Of a stretch of DNA of 10,221 nt, positions 1 to 8,439 are shown one piece after another. A model generated the notes under the pieces. The model made no database searches and was not told the DNA's origin. It was given only the letters and a program-made list of their open reading frames with translations. The translations under genes were made by a program, and so were the position numbers. Position 1 is the first letter of the stretch, and every line of letters begins with the position of its first letter. The DNA is from Pseudomonadota bacterium (GTDB taxonomy: Bacteria > Pseudomonadota > Gammaproteobacteria > Steroidobacterales > Steroidobacteraceae): the NCBI GenBank assembly GCA_018241455.1, contig JAFEDW010000053.1, positions 1 through 10,221 of the forward strand, given 5' to 3'.

Positions 1-248
1 GTCGCTGGTTATATCCGCTGTCGTGGTATCGCGATGCCATATTTGTTTTCGTTCAGCCCAAGGTTGCTAAATGAATTCCGCCCGGCAGCCCCAATCTTAT
101 ATGTCGTCGCTTTCTGCCCCGGGACTGCGCTGGCGCAAACGGCGCAGGCGTCCCGTGCTTCGCGACTCTAGCTGCAACGTCCAGCCGTTACAACCTTCTT
201 TTCGAGTCTAATGCCAGTGCCCGCGCCCGCGCAATCGGGTAGAAATTA
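1..248. other. Intergenic region downstream of ilvD, no supported gene
   Basis: No gene can be supported here. The stretch is more AT-rich than the rest of the window. Frame +1 is open from the window edge to a TAG at 169-171, with an ATG at 34, but its codons (TTA, CTA, TAT, TTG) are unlike the G/C-ending codons of the neighbours and the product is not recognisable. It might be the tail of a gene entering from the left, but I do not call it. A 6-bp inverted repeat (125-130 with 142-147) and a short one at 226-239 lack a T tract on either strand, so I cannot name a terminator for the leftward cluster. Confidence 0.5.
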
Positions 249-1934
249 TTACATGTCCGTAACGGCGCCCAATGATGCACTGCTTACGGCGCGGGCGTAT
301 TTCGCCAGGACGCCGCTGCGCGCGTACGGCTTGCGCGGCCGCCATTTCCGGGTGCGCCGCCGCCATTCCGCCGCGGGCAGATCCACGTCGATGCGGCGTT
401 TTACCGCGTCGATCGCGATGCGGTCACCGTCGCGCAGCAGCGCGAGCGGCCCGCCGACGGCTGCCTCGGGCGAGACATGACCAACGACGAAACCATGGCT
501 GCCGCCGGAGAAACGCCCGTCGGTGATCAGCGCAACCTTGTCGCCCAGGCCGCGGCCCACGAGCGCCGCCGTCGGACTTAACATCTCGCGCATGCCGGGG
601 CCGCCCTTCGGCCCCTCGTAGCGGATCACGACCACATCACCCGGCTTGACGCGGTCGCCGAGGATCGCCTGCGTGGCGCTTTCCTCGCCGTCGAACACGC
701 GCGCCGGGCCGGCAAAGCTAAGCCCTTCCTTGCCGGTGATCTTCGCCACCGCCCCATCGGGCGCGAGCGTGCCGCGCAGCACCACGATGTGGCTGTCCTT
801 CTTGATGGGGTTGGACAGCGGACGGATGATCTGCTGGTCGACCGGATAAGGGTCGACCGCTGCCAGGTTTTCCGCGAGGCTCCGGCCGGTGACAGTCAGG
901 CACTCGCCGTGCAGCAGGCCCGCATCGAGCAGCGTCTTCATCAGCGGCAGGATGCCGCCGATCGCGACCAGCTCCGACATCGCGTAGCGCCCGCTGGGGC
1001 GCAGGTCCGCCAGCAGCGGCGTGCGCTTTCCCACGCGCGTGAAGTCGGCGAGCGAGAGCTTCACCCGCGCGGCCTGCGCGATCGCCAGCAGGTGCAGCAC
1101 GACGTTGGTCGAGCCGCCGAGCGCGATGCTGACGGTGATCGCGTTCTCGAACGCCTGGCGCGTCAGGATGTCGGACGGCCGGATCCCGGCGCGCAACAGC
1201 GCGACGACCGCCTCGCCCGCTCGCCGGCAATCCGCGCGCTTGGGCGGGCCGACCGCTTCCTGCGCGGAACTGCCCGGCAGGCTCAGGCCCAGCGCTTCGA
1301 TCGCCGAGGCCATCGTGTTGGCGGTGTACATGCCGCCGCAACTGCCCGGGCCCGGAATCGCGGTGCGTTCGACCTCGGCCAGCTGCGCCTCGGTGATCGT
1401 ACCGGCCGCGCGCGCACCGACCGCTTCGAACACCGAGACGATGTCGCGCCTCTGCTTGCCCAAGGCGATCGTGCCGCCGTACACGAACACCGCGGGACGA
1501 TCGAGGCGCGCGATCGCCATCGCGCAGCCGGGCATGTTCTTGTCGCAGCCGCCGATCGCGACGAAACCATCGAATCCTTCCGCGCCCACCACCGTCTCGA
1601 TCGAATCGGCGATCACCTCGCGCGATACCAGCGAGTAGCGCATGCCTGGCGAACCCATGGAGATGCCGTCGGACACCGTGATGGTGTTGAACGGCACGCT
1701 CTTGCCGCCGGCCGCATCGGCGCCCGCACCGGCCTCGCGCGCGAGTTCGGCGATGTGCATGTTGCAGGGCGTGAGATCGGACCAGGTCGAGGCGATGCCG
1801 ACCTGCGGCTTGGCGAAGTCGGCGTCGCTGAACCCGACCGCGCGCAACATCGCGCGTGCCGGAGTCTGCTTCAGGCCGTCGACGACCAGGCTGGAATACT
1901 TTCTAATATCAACAGATTCAGTTTTTTTCTTCAT
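249..1934 (-). CDS. ilvD: Dihydroxy-acid dehydratase (IlvD)
   Basis: Cytoplasmic Fe-S enzyme that dehydrates 2,3-dihydroxy-isovalerate and 2,3-dihydroxy-3-methylvalerate to the 2-keto acids, the last step shared by valine, isoleucine and leucine synthesis. The 561-residue product carries the family signatures in order: TPCNMH with C57, GGCDKNMPGC with C130 and the metal-binding Asp131-Lys132, and GPGSCGGMYTANTM with C199. C57, C130 and C199 are the expected cluster ligands. Near the end is TDGRFSGGSHG, whose serine (about 476) is the proposed catalytic base. The length matches the shorter (about 560 aa) dehydratases, many of which hold a [2Fe-2S] cluster, rather than the 616-residue E. coli enzyme; cluster type is inferred. 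The ATG at 1934 directly abuts the TAA of the upstream transporter gene, with no clear Shine-Dalgarno, so translational coupling is likely. The first codons are A-rich (a run of seven A), unlike the rest of the gene. It is the last gene of the leftward cluster. Confidence 0.96.
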   Translation of the reverse strand: MKKKTESVDIRKYSSLVVDGLKQTPARAMLRAVGFSDADFAKPQVGIASTWSDLTPCNMHIAELAREAGAGADAAGGKSVPFNTITVSDGISMGSPGMRYSLVSREVIADSIETVVGAEGFDGFVAIGGCDKNMPGCAMAIARLDRPAVFVYGGTIALGKQRRDIVSVFEAVGARAAGTITEAQLAEVERTAIPGPGSCGGMYTANTMASAIEALGLSLPGSSAQEAVGPPKRADCRRAGEAVVALLRAGIRPSDILTRQAFENAITVSIALGGSTNVVLHLLAIAQAARVKLSLADFTRVGKRTPLLADLRPSGRYAMSELVAIGGILPLMKTLLDAGLLHGECLTVTGRSLAENLAAVDPYPVDQQIIRPLSNPIKKDSHIVVLRGTLAPDGAVAKITGKEGLSFAGPARVFDGEESATQAILGDRVKPGDVVVIRYEGPKGGPGMREMLSPTAALVGRGLGDKVALITDGRFSGGSHGFVVGHVSPEAAVGGPLALLRDGDRIAIDAVKRRIDVDLPAAEWRRRTRKWRPRKPYARSGVLAKYARAVSSASLGAVTDM

Positions 1935-3233
1935 TTAAGTTCTTGCAGCAGCAGCGCGCACCTCGTTGCGCATCCTGACAAAGCCCAGCGCGCCGGCCGT
2001 GACCAGCCCCAGCGGCAGCAGCATCGACACCGCGCCCGCGCCAGGCCAGCGCCACACCAGCAATTCGTAGCAGGCCATGCCGACCGGTGGCGCGATCAGG
2101 CCGCGCACCCCGGTCAGCGTCACGTGTACGCCCATGTAGTGCTGCGCGCGGCCCGGCGAGGCGAAATCATTATGGCCCAGATTCCAGCCGAGATTCGCGC
2201 CCGCGTAGCTGACGCCGATCAGCAGCGCTCCGGGCCAGAGCAACGCCTGCCATTTCAGCCAGACACCGAGCGTCAGCAGCATGATGGCCGCGACCAGCGC
2301 CCAGCACTGGCGCGAACGGTACTCGATGATGTGCCCGCGATCGAACAGCCGCGCCCAGGCTGGCAGGAACAGCGGCATCAGCAGCAACGGCACGACGGTG
2401 AGCAACAGGATCTGCCGCATGCTGCCGAGTTGCAGCCGATCGGTGAACAGCACGACCAGCTGCGCGGTCATCATCAGGTTGCCGGAACCGTACAGGCTCA
2501 TCCAGAACATGTAGCTGCGGAACGAGGCGTCCTCGCGCAGGATCTGGCGGAAGACGCGCAGGCTGAAGGCACTGTCGGCCACGCCGACCTCGGCCTCGGC
2601 GGCGAGCAGCTGGTACTCGCGCCGCACGCGCACCGAGCGGTACAGGAACGCCGCCAGCAACCCGCATAGTGCCGCAAACAGGTACAGCCAGCGCGCCAGC
2701 CGCGGCTGCACATCGAGGATCCAGCCGGCCAGCAACGCGACCAATGCGATACCGAGCGAGCTGAGCATGACGATGCGGCTGGTCACGCGCGCCATGACGT
2801 GGCGCGGATAGTTGGCGCTCCACACCGCGGCGCGCACGGTCAGGATGCCCGCCCACAGCACGCGCGCGACCACCACCGCGCACAGCGTCAGCGCCAGGCC
2901 GCCGGCCGCGACCGGCGCCAGCACGACGAGGCCCACGGCGACGGCAAACGCCGCCTGCAACCCCGCCAGCACGCCGACGCGCGCACGGCCGTGCGCGAGG
3001 TTGGCCCAGGCGAAACTGGAGATGTTGGCGAGCGCCGGCGCGCCGCTGACGGTCGCGACGGCGAAATCGACCACGTGCGGCGCCACCAGGCCGGTGAAGC
3101 CCTTCTTGACCAGCACCGCCACCGTGCCGCCTTCGACCAGGCCGCAAGCCACGCCGAGCAGCGCCCACGGCCACATCTCACGGGCGTACATCGCCTCGAC
3201 GACCGGGCTCGGGCTGTCGGAGCGTTCAGCCAA
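1935..3233 (-). CDS. MFS transporter, substrate unknown
   Basis: Integral inner-membrane protein of 432 residues with about twelve hydrophobic segments, roughly at residues 21-43, 53-75, 86-108, 113-133, 156-173, 180-198, 240-262, 275-293, 309-326, 329-349, 370-395 and 400-421. A charged central loop (199-239) separates the two six-helix halves, as in the major facilitator superfamily. ARLFDRGH (294-301) resembles the MFS loop motif A, and NLGHNDFASPGRAQHYMG (351-368) is a conserved-looking late loop. The substrate cannot be read from sequence. The start is uncertain. A TTG at 3233 overlaps the peptidase stop by 8 nt and has no Shine-Dalgarno. An ATG at 3191 (418 aa) has a GAGG only 2 nt upstream. 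Both keep all membrane segments. The stop TAA abuts the ilvD ATG. Its place between a peptidase and ilvD suggests transport of amino acids, peptides or keto acids, by context only. Confidence 0.8.
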   Translation of the reverse strand: MAERSDSPSPVVEAMYAREMWPWALLGVACGLVEGGTVAVLVKKGFTGLVAPHVVDFAVATVSGAPALANISSFAWANLAHGRARVGVLAGLQAAFAVAVGLVVLAPVAAGGLALTLCAVVVARVLWAGILTVRAAVWSANYPRHVMARVTSRIVMLSSLGIALVALLAGWILDVQPRLARWLYLFAALCGLLAAFLYRSVRVRREYQLLAAEAEVGVADSAFSLRVFRQILREDASFRSYMFWMSLYGSGNLMMTAQLVVLFTDRLQLGSMRQILLLTVVPLLLMPLFLPAWARLFDRGHIIEYRSRQCWALVAAIMLLTLGVWLKWQALLWPGALLIGVSYAGANLGWNLGHNDFASPGRAQHYMGVHVTLTGVRGLIAPPVGMACYELLVWRWPGAGAVSMLLPLGLVTAGALGFVRMRNEVRAAAART

Positions 3234-4614
3234 ATTTGCGGCGGATCAGCGCGTACAGCGCGCGCAGGCCCTGGGCCTCGGCGCCCTGCGGCCTTCCCGG
3301 GCGATCCTTCGGGTTCCACGCGTACAGGTCGACGTGCAGCCATTCAGGGCTTGCCGTCACGAAACGCTTCAGGAACAGCGCGGCAATGATTGCGCCGGCG
3401 AACGAGCCGGCGGAGACGTTGTTCAGGTCGGCGACGCGGCTCGCGAGTTCCTCGTCGTAACCGCCCCACAGCGGCATCGGCCACAACGGGTCGCACACCG
3501 ATTCGCCCGCGGCACGCGCCGCCTCGGCCAGCGCACCCGCGTTGGCGAACAACGCCGGCAGGTCGGGTCCCAGCGCGGTGCGCGCCGCGCCGGTCAGCGT
3601 GGCCAGGTCGATCAGCAGGTCGGGCCGCTCGGCATCGGCGTCGGCGAGCGCGTCGGCGAGCACGAGCCGTCCCTCGGCATCGGTGTTGCCGATCTCGACC
3701 GTCAGCCCTTTTCGCGACGACCACACGTCGCCCGGACGATAGGCCGCGCCGCTGACGCTGTTCTCCACCGCCGGAATCAGCAGCCGCAGCTGGATCGGCG
3801 CGCGCATCGCGAGCAGCAGCCGCGTCAGTCCGAGCGCGCAGGCGGCGCCGCCCATGTCCTTCTTCATCAGCAGCATGCCGGCCGAGGGTTTCAGGTCGAG
3901 TCCGCCGCTGTCGAAGCAGACGCCCTTGCCGACCAGCGTCACGCGCGGCGCACCGGCGCGAGGCCAGCGGCAATCGATGAGCCGCGGGGCGCGTTCGCTC
4001 CCCTGCCCGACCGCGGCGACCAGTGGATAGCCACGCCGGAGCGCCTCGCCCTCGATCGTCTCGCACTGCCCGCCAAACTCGCGGGCCAGGCCGCGCGCGG
4101 CTTCGGCGAGCTCGGCGGGCCCGAGTTCATTGGCCGGCGTGTTGACGAGATCGCGCGCCCAGCCGATCGCCTCGGCGGCGGCCTTCGCATAGGCGCCATC
4201 GGCGCCCTCGGGCAGCACCAGCTTCGCCGCCGGCGCGGGCTTGGGCTGGCTGCGGAATCGGTTGTAGCGGTAGCAACCCAGCAGCCAGCCGAGCGCGAAC
4301 TGCGTGGCGACCGCCGGTGGGAGCGCCGTCGCCAGCGCGTAATCGCCGGCCGGCAGCCGCTCGGCCGCGGCGGCCCCGTCCCACAGCGAACAATGGGCCG
4401 CATCGGCGAGCGCGCCCAGACCGAGTACGGCCGCCGCAATGCCACCCTCGCGCGTCGGCAGCGCAAGCACGCGGGCGCGCTCGGCCTGGAAGGCCTGTCC
4501 GCCGATCCAGGCGGCGCCGGCCGGCTCGATGCCCGCCCGCCATTGCGGCAGCATGGACTCGCTGACCAGCCACAAGGGTGTGGCGCCCTGGCCTTCCGCA
4601 CGATCGATGAGCAT
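3226..4614 (-). CDS. M17 leucyl aminopeptidase family protein
   Basis: Cytosolic metallo-aminopeptidase of peptidase family M17, which removes N-terminal residues such as leucine from peptides using two metal ions. From the ATG at 4614 the product has 462 residues, with a variable N-terminal half and a conserved C-terminal catalytic domain from about residue 215. The full active site is visible: VGKGVCFDSGG with K230 and D235, LK with catalytic K242, MKKDMGGAA with D253, and NTDAEGR with D312, E314 and R316. The spacings equal those of bovine lens aminopeptidase (K250, D255, K262, D273, D332, E334, R336), so it should be active. A TTG at 4644 in the same frame would add 10 residues, but it lies inside the -35 region of the divergent promoter. 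Neither start has a good Shine-Dalgarno; I prefer the ATG. It is the first gene of the leftward cluster and overlaps or nearly overlaps the transporter gene. PepA or PepB subtype is not assigned. Confidence 0.9.
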   Translation of the reverse strand: MLIDRAEGQGATPLWLVSESMLPQWRAGIEPAGAAWIGGQAFQAERARVLALPTREGGIAAAVLGLGALADAAHCSLWDGAAAAERLPAGDYALATALPPAVATQFALGWLLGCYRYNRFRSQPKPAPAAKLVLPEGADGAYAKAAAEAIGWARDLVNTPANELGPAELAEAARGLAREFGGQCETIEGEALRRGYPLVAAVGQGSERAPRLIDCRWPRAGAPRVTLVGKGVCFDSGGLDLKPSAGMLLMKKDMGGAACALGLTRLLLAMRAPIQLRLLIPAVENSVSGAAYRPGDVWSSRKGLTVEIGNTDAEGRLVLADALADADAERPDLLIDLATLTGAARTALGPDLPALFANAGALAEAARAAGESVCDPLWPMPLWGGYDEELASRVADLNNVSAGSFAGAIIAALFLKRFVTASPEWLHVDLYAWNPKDRPGRPQGAEAQGLRALYALIRRKFG

Positions 4615-4637
4615 GGTCGCTACTTTAACCAATTGCG

Positions 4638-4666
4638 TTGACAAGTACTTGATGCCGTGGTGTTAT
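4638..4666 (+). promoter_or_regulatory. Sigma-70 type promoter of the ilvC-leuA-ilvE-leuCD operon
   Basis: A perfect -35 hexamer TTGACA (4638-4643) is followed after the optimal 17-nt spacer by TGTTAT (4661-4666), which matches the TATAAT consensus at four of six positions. Transcription should start about 6-8 nt further on, near 4672-4674, or at the nearest purines (4669-4672, or A4677). It sits directly upstream of the leucine-rich leader peptide and terminator, as expected for an attenuated operon. The -35 box also lies in the upstream region of the divergent peptidase gene. Confidence 0.8.
4642..4651. promoter_or_regulatory. Candidate operator: perfect 10-bp palindrome
   Basis: CAAGTACTTG is a perfect 10-bp palindrome that overlaps the last two bases of the -35 box and the start of the spacer of the operon promoter. 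A protein bound here would block RNA polymerase, and could also affect the divergent peptidase-transporter-ilvD promoter. I do not recognise the motif as the site of a named regulator. A palindrome of this length can arise by chance, so its position is the main argument. Confidence 0.35.
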
Positions 4667-4676
4667 TCAAAGCCTT

Positions 4677-4757
4677 ATGCCGTCCTCGATCCTGCTGCTT
4701 GACCTCAACCTGCTGCTGCTGCGGAGCAGACAGCGCGGGAGCTGCATGTTGAGCTGA
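4677..4757 (+). CDS. Leucine-rich leader peptide (attenuator peptide)
   Basis: A 26-codon open frame from ATG 4677 to TGA 4755-4757. Residues 5-15 read ILLLDLNLLLL, giving eight Leu codons within ten codons (4692-4721) after a single Ile codon; a ninth Leu is residue 25. There is no Val codon. The tail (16-26) is Arg/Ser-rich. Its job is regulatory: the ribosome's progress through the Leu codons reports charged leucyl-tRNA and selects between antiterminator and terminator. The stop codon lies inside the right arm of the protector pairing, as in classical leader peptides. There is no Shine-Dalgarno, and the ATG lies only about 10 nt after the -10 box, so it is probably read from a leaderless or nearly leaderless mRNA. 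The next in-frame upstream codons hold no ATG, GTG or TTG before a TGA at 4650-4652. The gene could be called leuL or ilvL by role; I leave the symbol open. Confidence 0.85.
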   Translation: MPSSILLLDLNLLLLRSRQRGSCMLS

Positions 4758-4782
4758 GGTCCGAAGGACGCCACAACACCAG

Positions 4783-4817
4783 AACCCCGCACCGGCCGCC
4801 GATGCGGGGTTTTTTTT
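4783..4817 (+). terminator. Intrinsic terminator of the attenuator
   Basis: AACCCCGCA (4783-4791) pairs perfectly with TGCGGGGTT (4803-4811) around an 11-nt GC-rich loop, and runs straight into eight T (4810-4817). It lies 25 nt after the leader-peptide stop and about 35 nt before ilvC. Its left arm is shared with the antiterminator, so it is a conditional terminator and not the end of a separate gene. Confidence 0.92.
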
Positions 4818-4852
4818 AACTTCGAGCGATTTTTACCGGGAGATTGTTTGCC

Positions 4853-5845
4853 ATGAAGTTGTTTTCGCAGAAGGACGTGGACAAGAAGGCGCTGAAGGGC
4901 GCGCGCATCGCCATCCTCGGCTACGGCAGCCAGGGCCGCGCGCACGCGCTCAATCTCAAGGACAGCGGCTTCAAGGTCGTCGTCGGCGTGCGCAAGGGCG
5001 GCGCGAGCTGGAAGAACGCCAAGCGCGACGGCCTGAAGGTCGCCGAGCCCATTGACGCCGTTGCCCATGCGGATCTGGTCGCGATGCTCGTGCCGGACAT
5101 GGCGCAGAAGGCGCTGTACCAGGCGATCAAGGCGAAGCTGCCGAAGCATTCGACGCTGCTGTTCGCGCACGGCTTCAACGTGCACTTCAAGCAGATCAAG
5201 CCGCGCAAGGACCTCGACGTCGTGCTGATCGCGCCGAAAGGCCCGGGCGGCCTGGTGCGCCGCCAGTACCAGCAGGGCTACGGCGTGCCCTGCCTGATCG
5301 CGGTTGCGCAGGATGCGACCGGCAAGGCCCACAAGCGCGCCCTCGCCTACGCGCACGGTATCGGCGGCACGCGCGGCGGCGTGCTCGAAACGACATTCGC
5401 CGAGGAGACCGAGACCGACCTGTTCGGCGAACAGGCGGTGCTGTGCGGCGGCGCGACCGAGCTCGTCGTCAAGGGCTTCGAAACCTTGGTCGAGGCCGGC
5501 TACCAGCCCGAGGTCGCCTACTACGAATGCCTGCACGAACTGAAGCTGATCGTCGACCTGCTGCATGAAGGCGGCATCACGAAGATGCACAAGTACATCA
5601 GCGACACGGCCAAGTTCGGCGACCTGACGCGCGGGCCGCGCGTCGTCAACGAGCGCACGCACAACGAGATGCGGCGGATCCTCAAGGAGATCCAGAGCGG
5701 GCGCTTTGCGCGCGAGTGGATCCGCGAGAGCGAATCCGGCGGCAAGAACTACCAGCGCATGCTGAAGGCCGACCTGAACCAGCCGATCGAGAAGGTTGGC
5801 GCGAAATTGCGTGCGCGAATGCCTTGGTTACAAGCGACCCGCTAA
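4853..5845 (+). CDS. ilvC: Ketol-acid reductoisomerase, class I (IlvC)
   Basis: Cytoplasmic NAD(P)H- and Mg-dependent enzyme that isomerises and reduces 2-acetolactate and 2-aceto-2-hydroxybutyrate, a step shared by valine, leucine and isoleucine synthesis. The 330-residue length with one C-terminal knotted domain marks the class I form. The nucleotide-binding GYGSQG is at 23-28. The cofactor loop RKGGASW (47-53) suits NADPH, by inference. Active-site residues are all present: H106 (AHGFNVHF), K129 (APKGPG), D189 and E193 (ETETDLFGE), E225 and E229 (YECLHEL), and S250. I chose ATG 4853 because GGGAG at 4838-4842 stands 10 nt before it; an in-frame TTG at 4844 would leave only 1 nt. First gene of the rightward operon, directly behind the leucine attenuator. 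The sequence style, including GRAHA where many families have GHAHA, recalls Xanthomonadales enzymes. Confidence 0.97.
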   Translation: MKLFSQKDVDKKALKGARIAILGYGSQGRAHALNLKDSGFKVVVGVRKGGASWKNAKRDGLKVAEPIDAVAHADLVAMLVPDMAQKALYQAIKAKLPKHSTLLFAHGFNVHFKQIKPRKDLDVVLIAPKGPGGLVRRQYQQGYGVPCLIAVAQDATGKAHKRALAYAHGIGGTRGGVLETTFAEETETDLFGEQAVLCGGATELVVKGFETLVEAGYQPEVAYYECLHELKLIVDLLHEGGITKMHKYISDTAKFGDLTRGPRVVNERTHNEMRRILKEIQSGRFAREWIRESESGGKNYQRMLKADLNQPIEKVGAKLRARMPWLQATR

Positions 5846-5872
5846 TGAATTGAAACCGAAGGGAGATCGTCC

Positions 5873-7462
<1,590 letters not shown>

Positions 7463-7476
7463 ACCTCGAGGACAAC

Positions 7477-8439
7477 ATGCCTATACCCGCAACGCCCTAC
7501 ATCTGGTTCAACGGCAAGCTCGTGCCCTGGGAGAAGGCCACCGTGCACGTGCTGGCGCACGCGCTGCACTACGGCTCGTCGGTGTTCGAAGGCATCCGCG
7601 CCTACGCCACGCCGCGCGGCGTCGCGATTTTCCGGCTGCACGATCACACCCAACGGCTGTTCGATTCGGCGAAGATCTACCGCATCCAGATTCCCTACTC
7701 GCCCGGGCAGATCGACGCCGCCTGCCGCGAGGCGATCGCCGCCAACAAGCTCTCCAAGGGCGCCTACCTGCGCCCGATTGCGTTCCGCGGCTATGGCGAG
7801 ATGGGCGTGGTGCCGAAGATCGATCCACCGGTGGATGTCGCGATCGCCGCCTGGGAATGGGGCAAATACCTCGGCACCGAAGGCGAGGCCGAGGGCGTCG
7901 ACGTGTGCATTTCTTCCTGGCAGCGCGTGGCGCCGAACACGCTGCCGGCCATGGCCAAGGCCGGCGGCAACTACCTGTCGAGCCAGTTGATCAGCATGGA
8001 GGCGAAGCGCCTCGGTTTCGCCGAGGGCATCGGCCTGTCGACCGACGGCACGGTCAGCGAGGGCGGCGGTGAGAACCTGTTCGTCGTCAAGGACGGCGTG
8101 CTGCTGACGCCGGCGCTGGCGCATTCGGTGCTGGGTGGCATCACGCGCGACACCGTGATCAGGCTGGCGCGCGAGCTCGGGATCGAGGTGCGCGAATGCG
8201 CAGTGCCGCGCGAGATGCTGTACATCGCCGATGAGTTGTTCTTCTCCGGCACCGCCGTCGAAGTGACGCCGATCCGCTCGGTCGATCGCATCCCGGTAGG
8301 CGCCGGCAAGCGCGGACCGGTCACCGAGCGCATCCAGCAGGCCTTCTTCGGGCTGTTCGATGGACGCACCGCCGACAAGTGGGGCTGGCTCGACGCCGTC
8401 GACATGCAGGCCAAGCCGCGCGTGGCCGCCGCCGGCTGA
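7477..8439 (+). CDS. ilvE: Branched-chain amino acid aminotransferase (IlvE)
   Basis: PLP-dependent fold-type IV aminotransferase that makes leucine, valine and isoleucine from their keto acids with glutamate as donor. The 320-residue product is close in length and sequence to E. coli IlvE. HALHYGSSVFEGIR (28-41) starts the family signature. K161 in AKAGGNYLSS is the Schiff-base lysine. SEGGGENLF (194-202) contains the conserved Glu195 that contacts the cofactor. LGGITRDT (219-226) binds phosphate, and FSGTAVEVTP (256-265) follows. The C-terminal QQAFFGLFDG and KWGWLD also match the family. The start is ATG 7477, with GAGGA (7468-7472) four nt upstream; the longer open frame upstream lies inside leuA and has no match. 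It follows leuA by 14 nt and precedes leuC by 11 nt. A D-amino acid or aminodeoxychorismate lyase relative is unlikely given the E. coli-like motifs and context. Confidence 0.96.
   Translation: MPIPATPYIWFNGKLVPWEKATVHVLAHALHYGSSVFEGIRAYATPRGVAIFRLHDHTQRLFDSAKIYRIQIPYSPGQIDAACREAIAANKLSKGAYLRPIAFRGYGEMGVVPKIDPPVDVAIAAWEWGKYLGTEGEAEGVDVCISSWQRVAPNTLPAMAKAGGNYLSSQLISMEAKRLGFAEGIGLSTDGTVSEGGGENLFVVKDGVLLTPALAHSVLGGITRDTVIRLARELGIEVRECAVPREMLYIADELFFSGTAVEVTPIRSVDRIPVGAGKRGPVTERIQQAFFGLFDGRTADKWGWLDAVDMQAKPRVAAAG

Larger units (their letters stand above)
4672..4817 (+). promoter_or_regulatory. Leucine-responsive transcription attenuator
   Basis: The leader RNA between promoter and ilvC holds a leucine-rich peptide and three competing pairings that I traced by eye. 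Protector: GACCTCA (4701-4707) with TGAGGTC (4755-4761), 7 perfect pairs. Antiterminator: 4735-4739 with 4786-4790, 4742-4744 with 4780-4782 and 4747-4751 with 4774-4778, 13 pairs with small bulges; its loop can carry a small GTCC-GAA-GGAC hairpin (4759-4769). Terminator: 4783-4791 with 4803-4811. The protector excludes the antiterminator topologically, and the antiterminator uses up the left arm of the terminator. A ribosome stalled on the Leu codons (4692-4721) covers the protector's left arm, so the antiterminator forms and the operon is read. With enough leucine the ribosome reaches the stop at 4755, masks the middle segment, and the terminator forms. The logic is that of the known leu and ilv attenuators; the folding energies were not computed. 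Confidence 0.82.

Noticed and set aside
125..147. 6-bp inverted repeat as a terminator for the leftward cluster
   Set aside because: An 11-nt loop and no T-rich tract on either strand; not a convincing intrinsic terminator.
34..171. 45-codon + strand frame with an ATG at 34 and a signal-peptide-like Ala-rich end
   Set aside because: No ribosome site, AT-richer codons than the neighbours, no recognisable family, and it ends at once after the apparent cleavage-like motif; cannot be told from noncoding sequence.
789..2669. Long + strand open frame (626 codons) opposite ilvD and the MFS gene
   Set aside because: Its product is His/Arg/Asp/Gln-rich low-complexity sequence, it crosses two well-supported minus-strand genes, and it is typical of the shadow frames in GC-rich DNA.
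2812..4641. Long + strand open frame (609 codons) opposite the MFS and peptidase genes
   Set aside because: Arg/Ala/Gly-rich without recognisable motifs; it lies opposite the intact M17 active site and part of the transporter.
4658..4778. 7-bp complementarity of TGGTGTT (4658-4664) with AACACCA (4775-4781)
   Set aside because: The left part overlaps the -10 region and is upstream of the expected transcript, so it cannot pair in the leader RNA.
4644..4850. Upstream TTG starts for the peptidase (4644) and ilvC (4844)
   Set aside because: The TTG at 4644 falls in the divergent promoter and palindrome; the TTG at 4844 is too close to the GGGAG ribosome site. ATG 4614 and ATG 4853 fit better.
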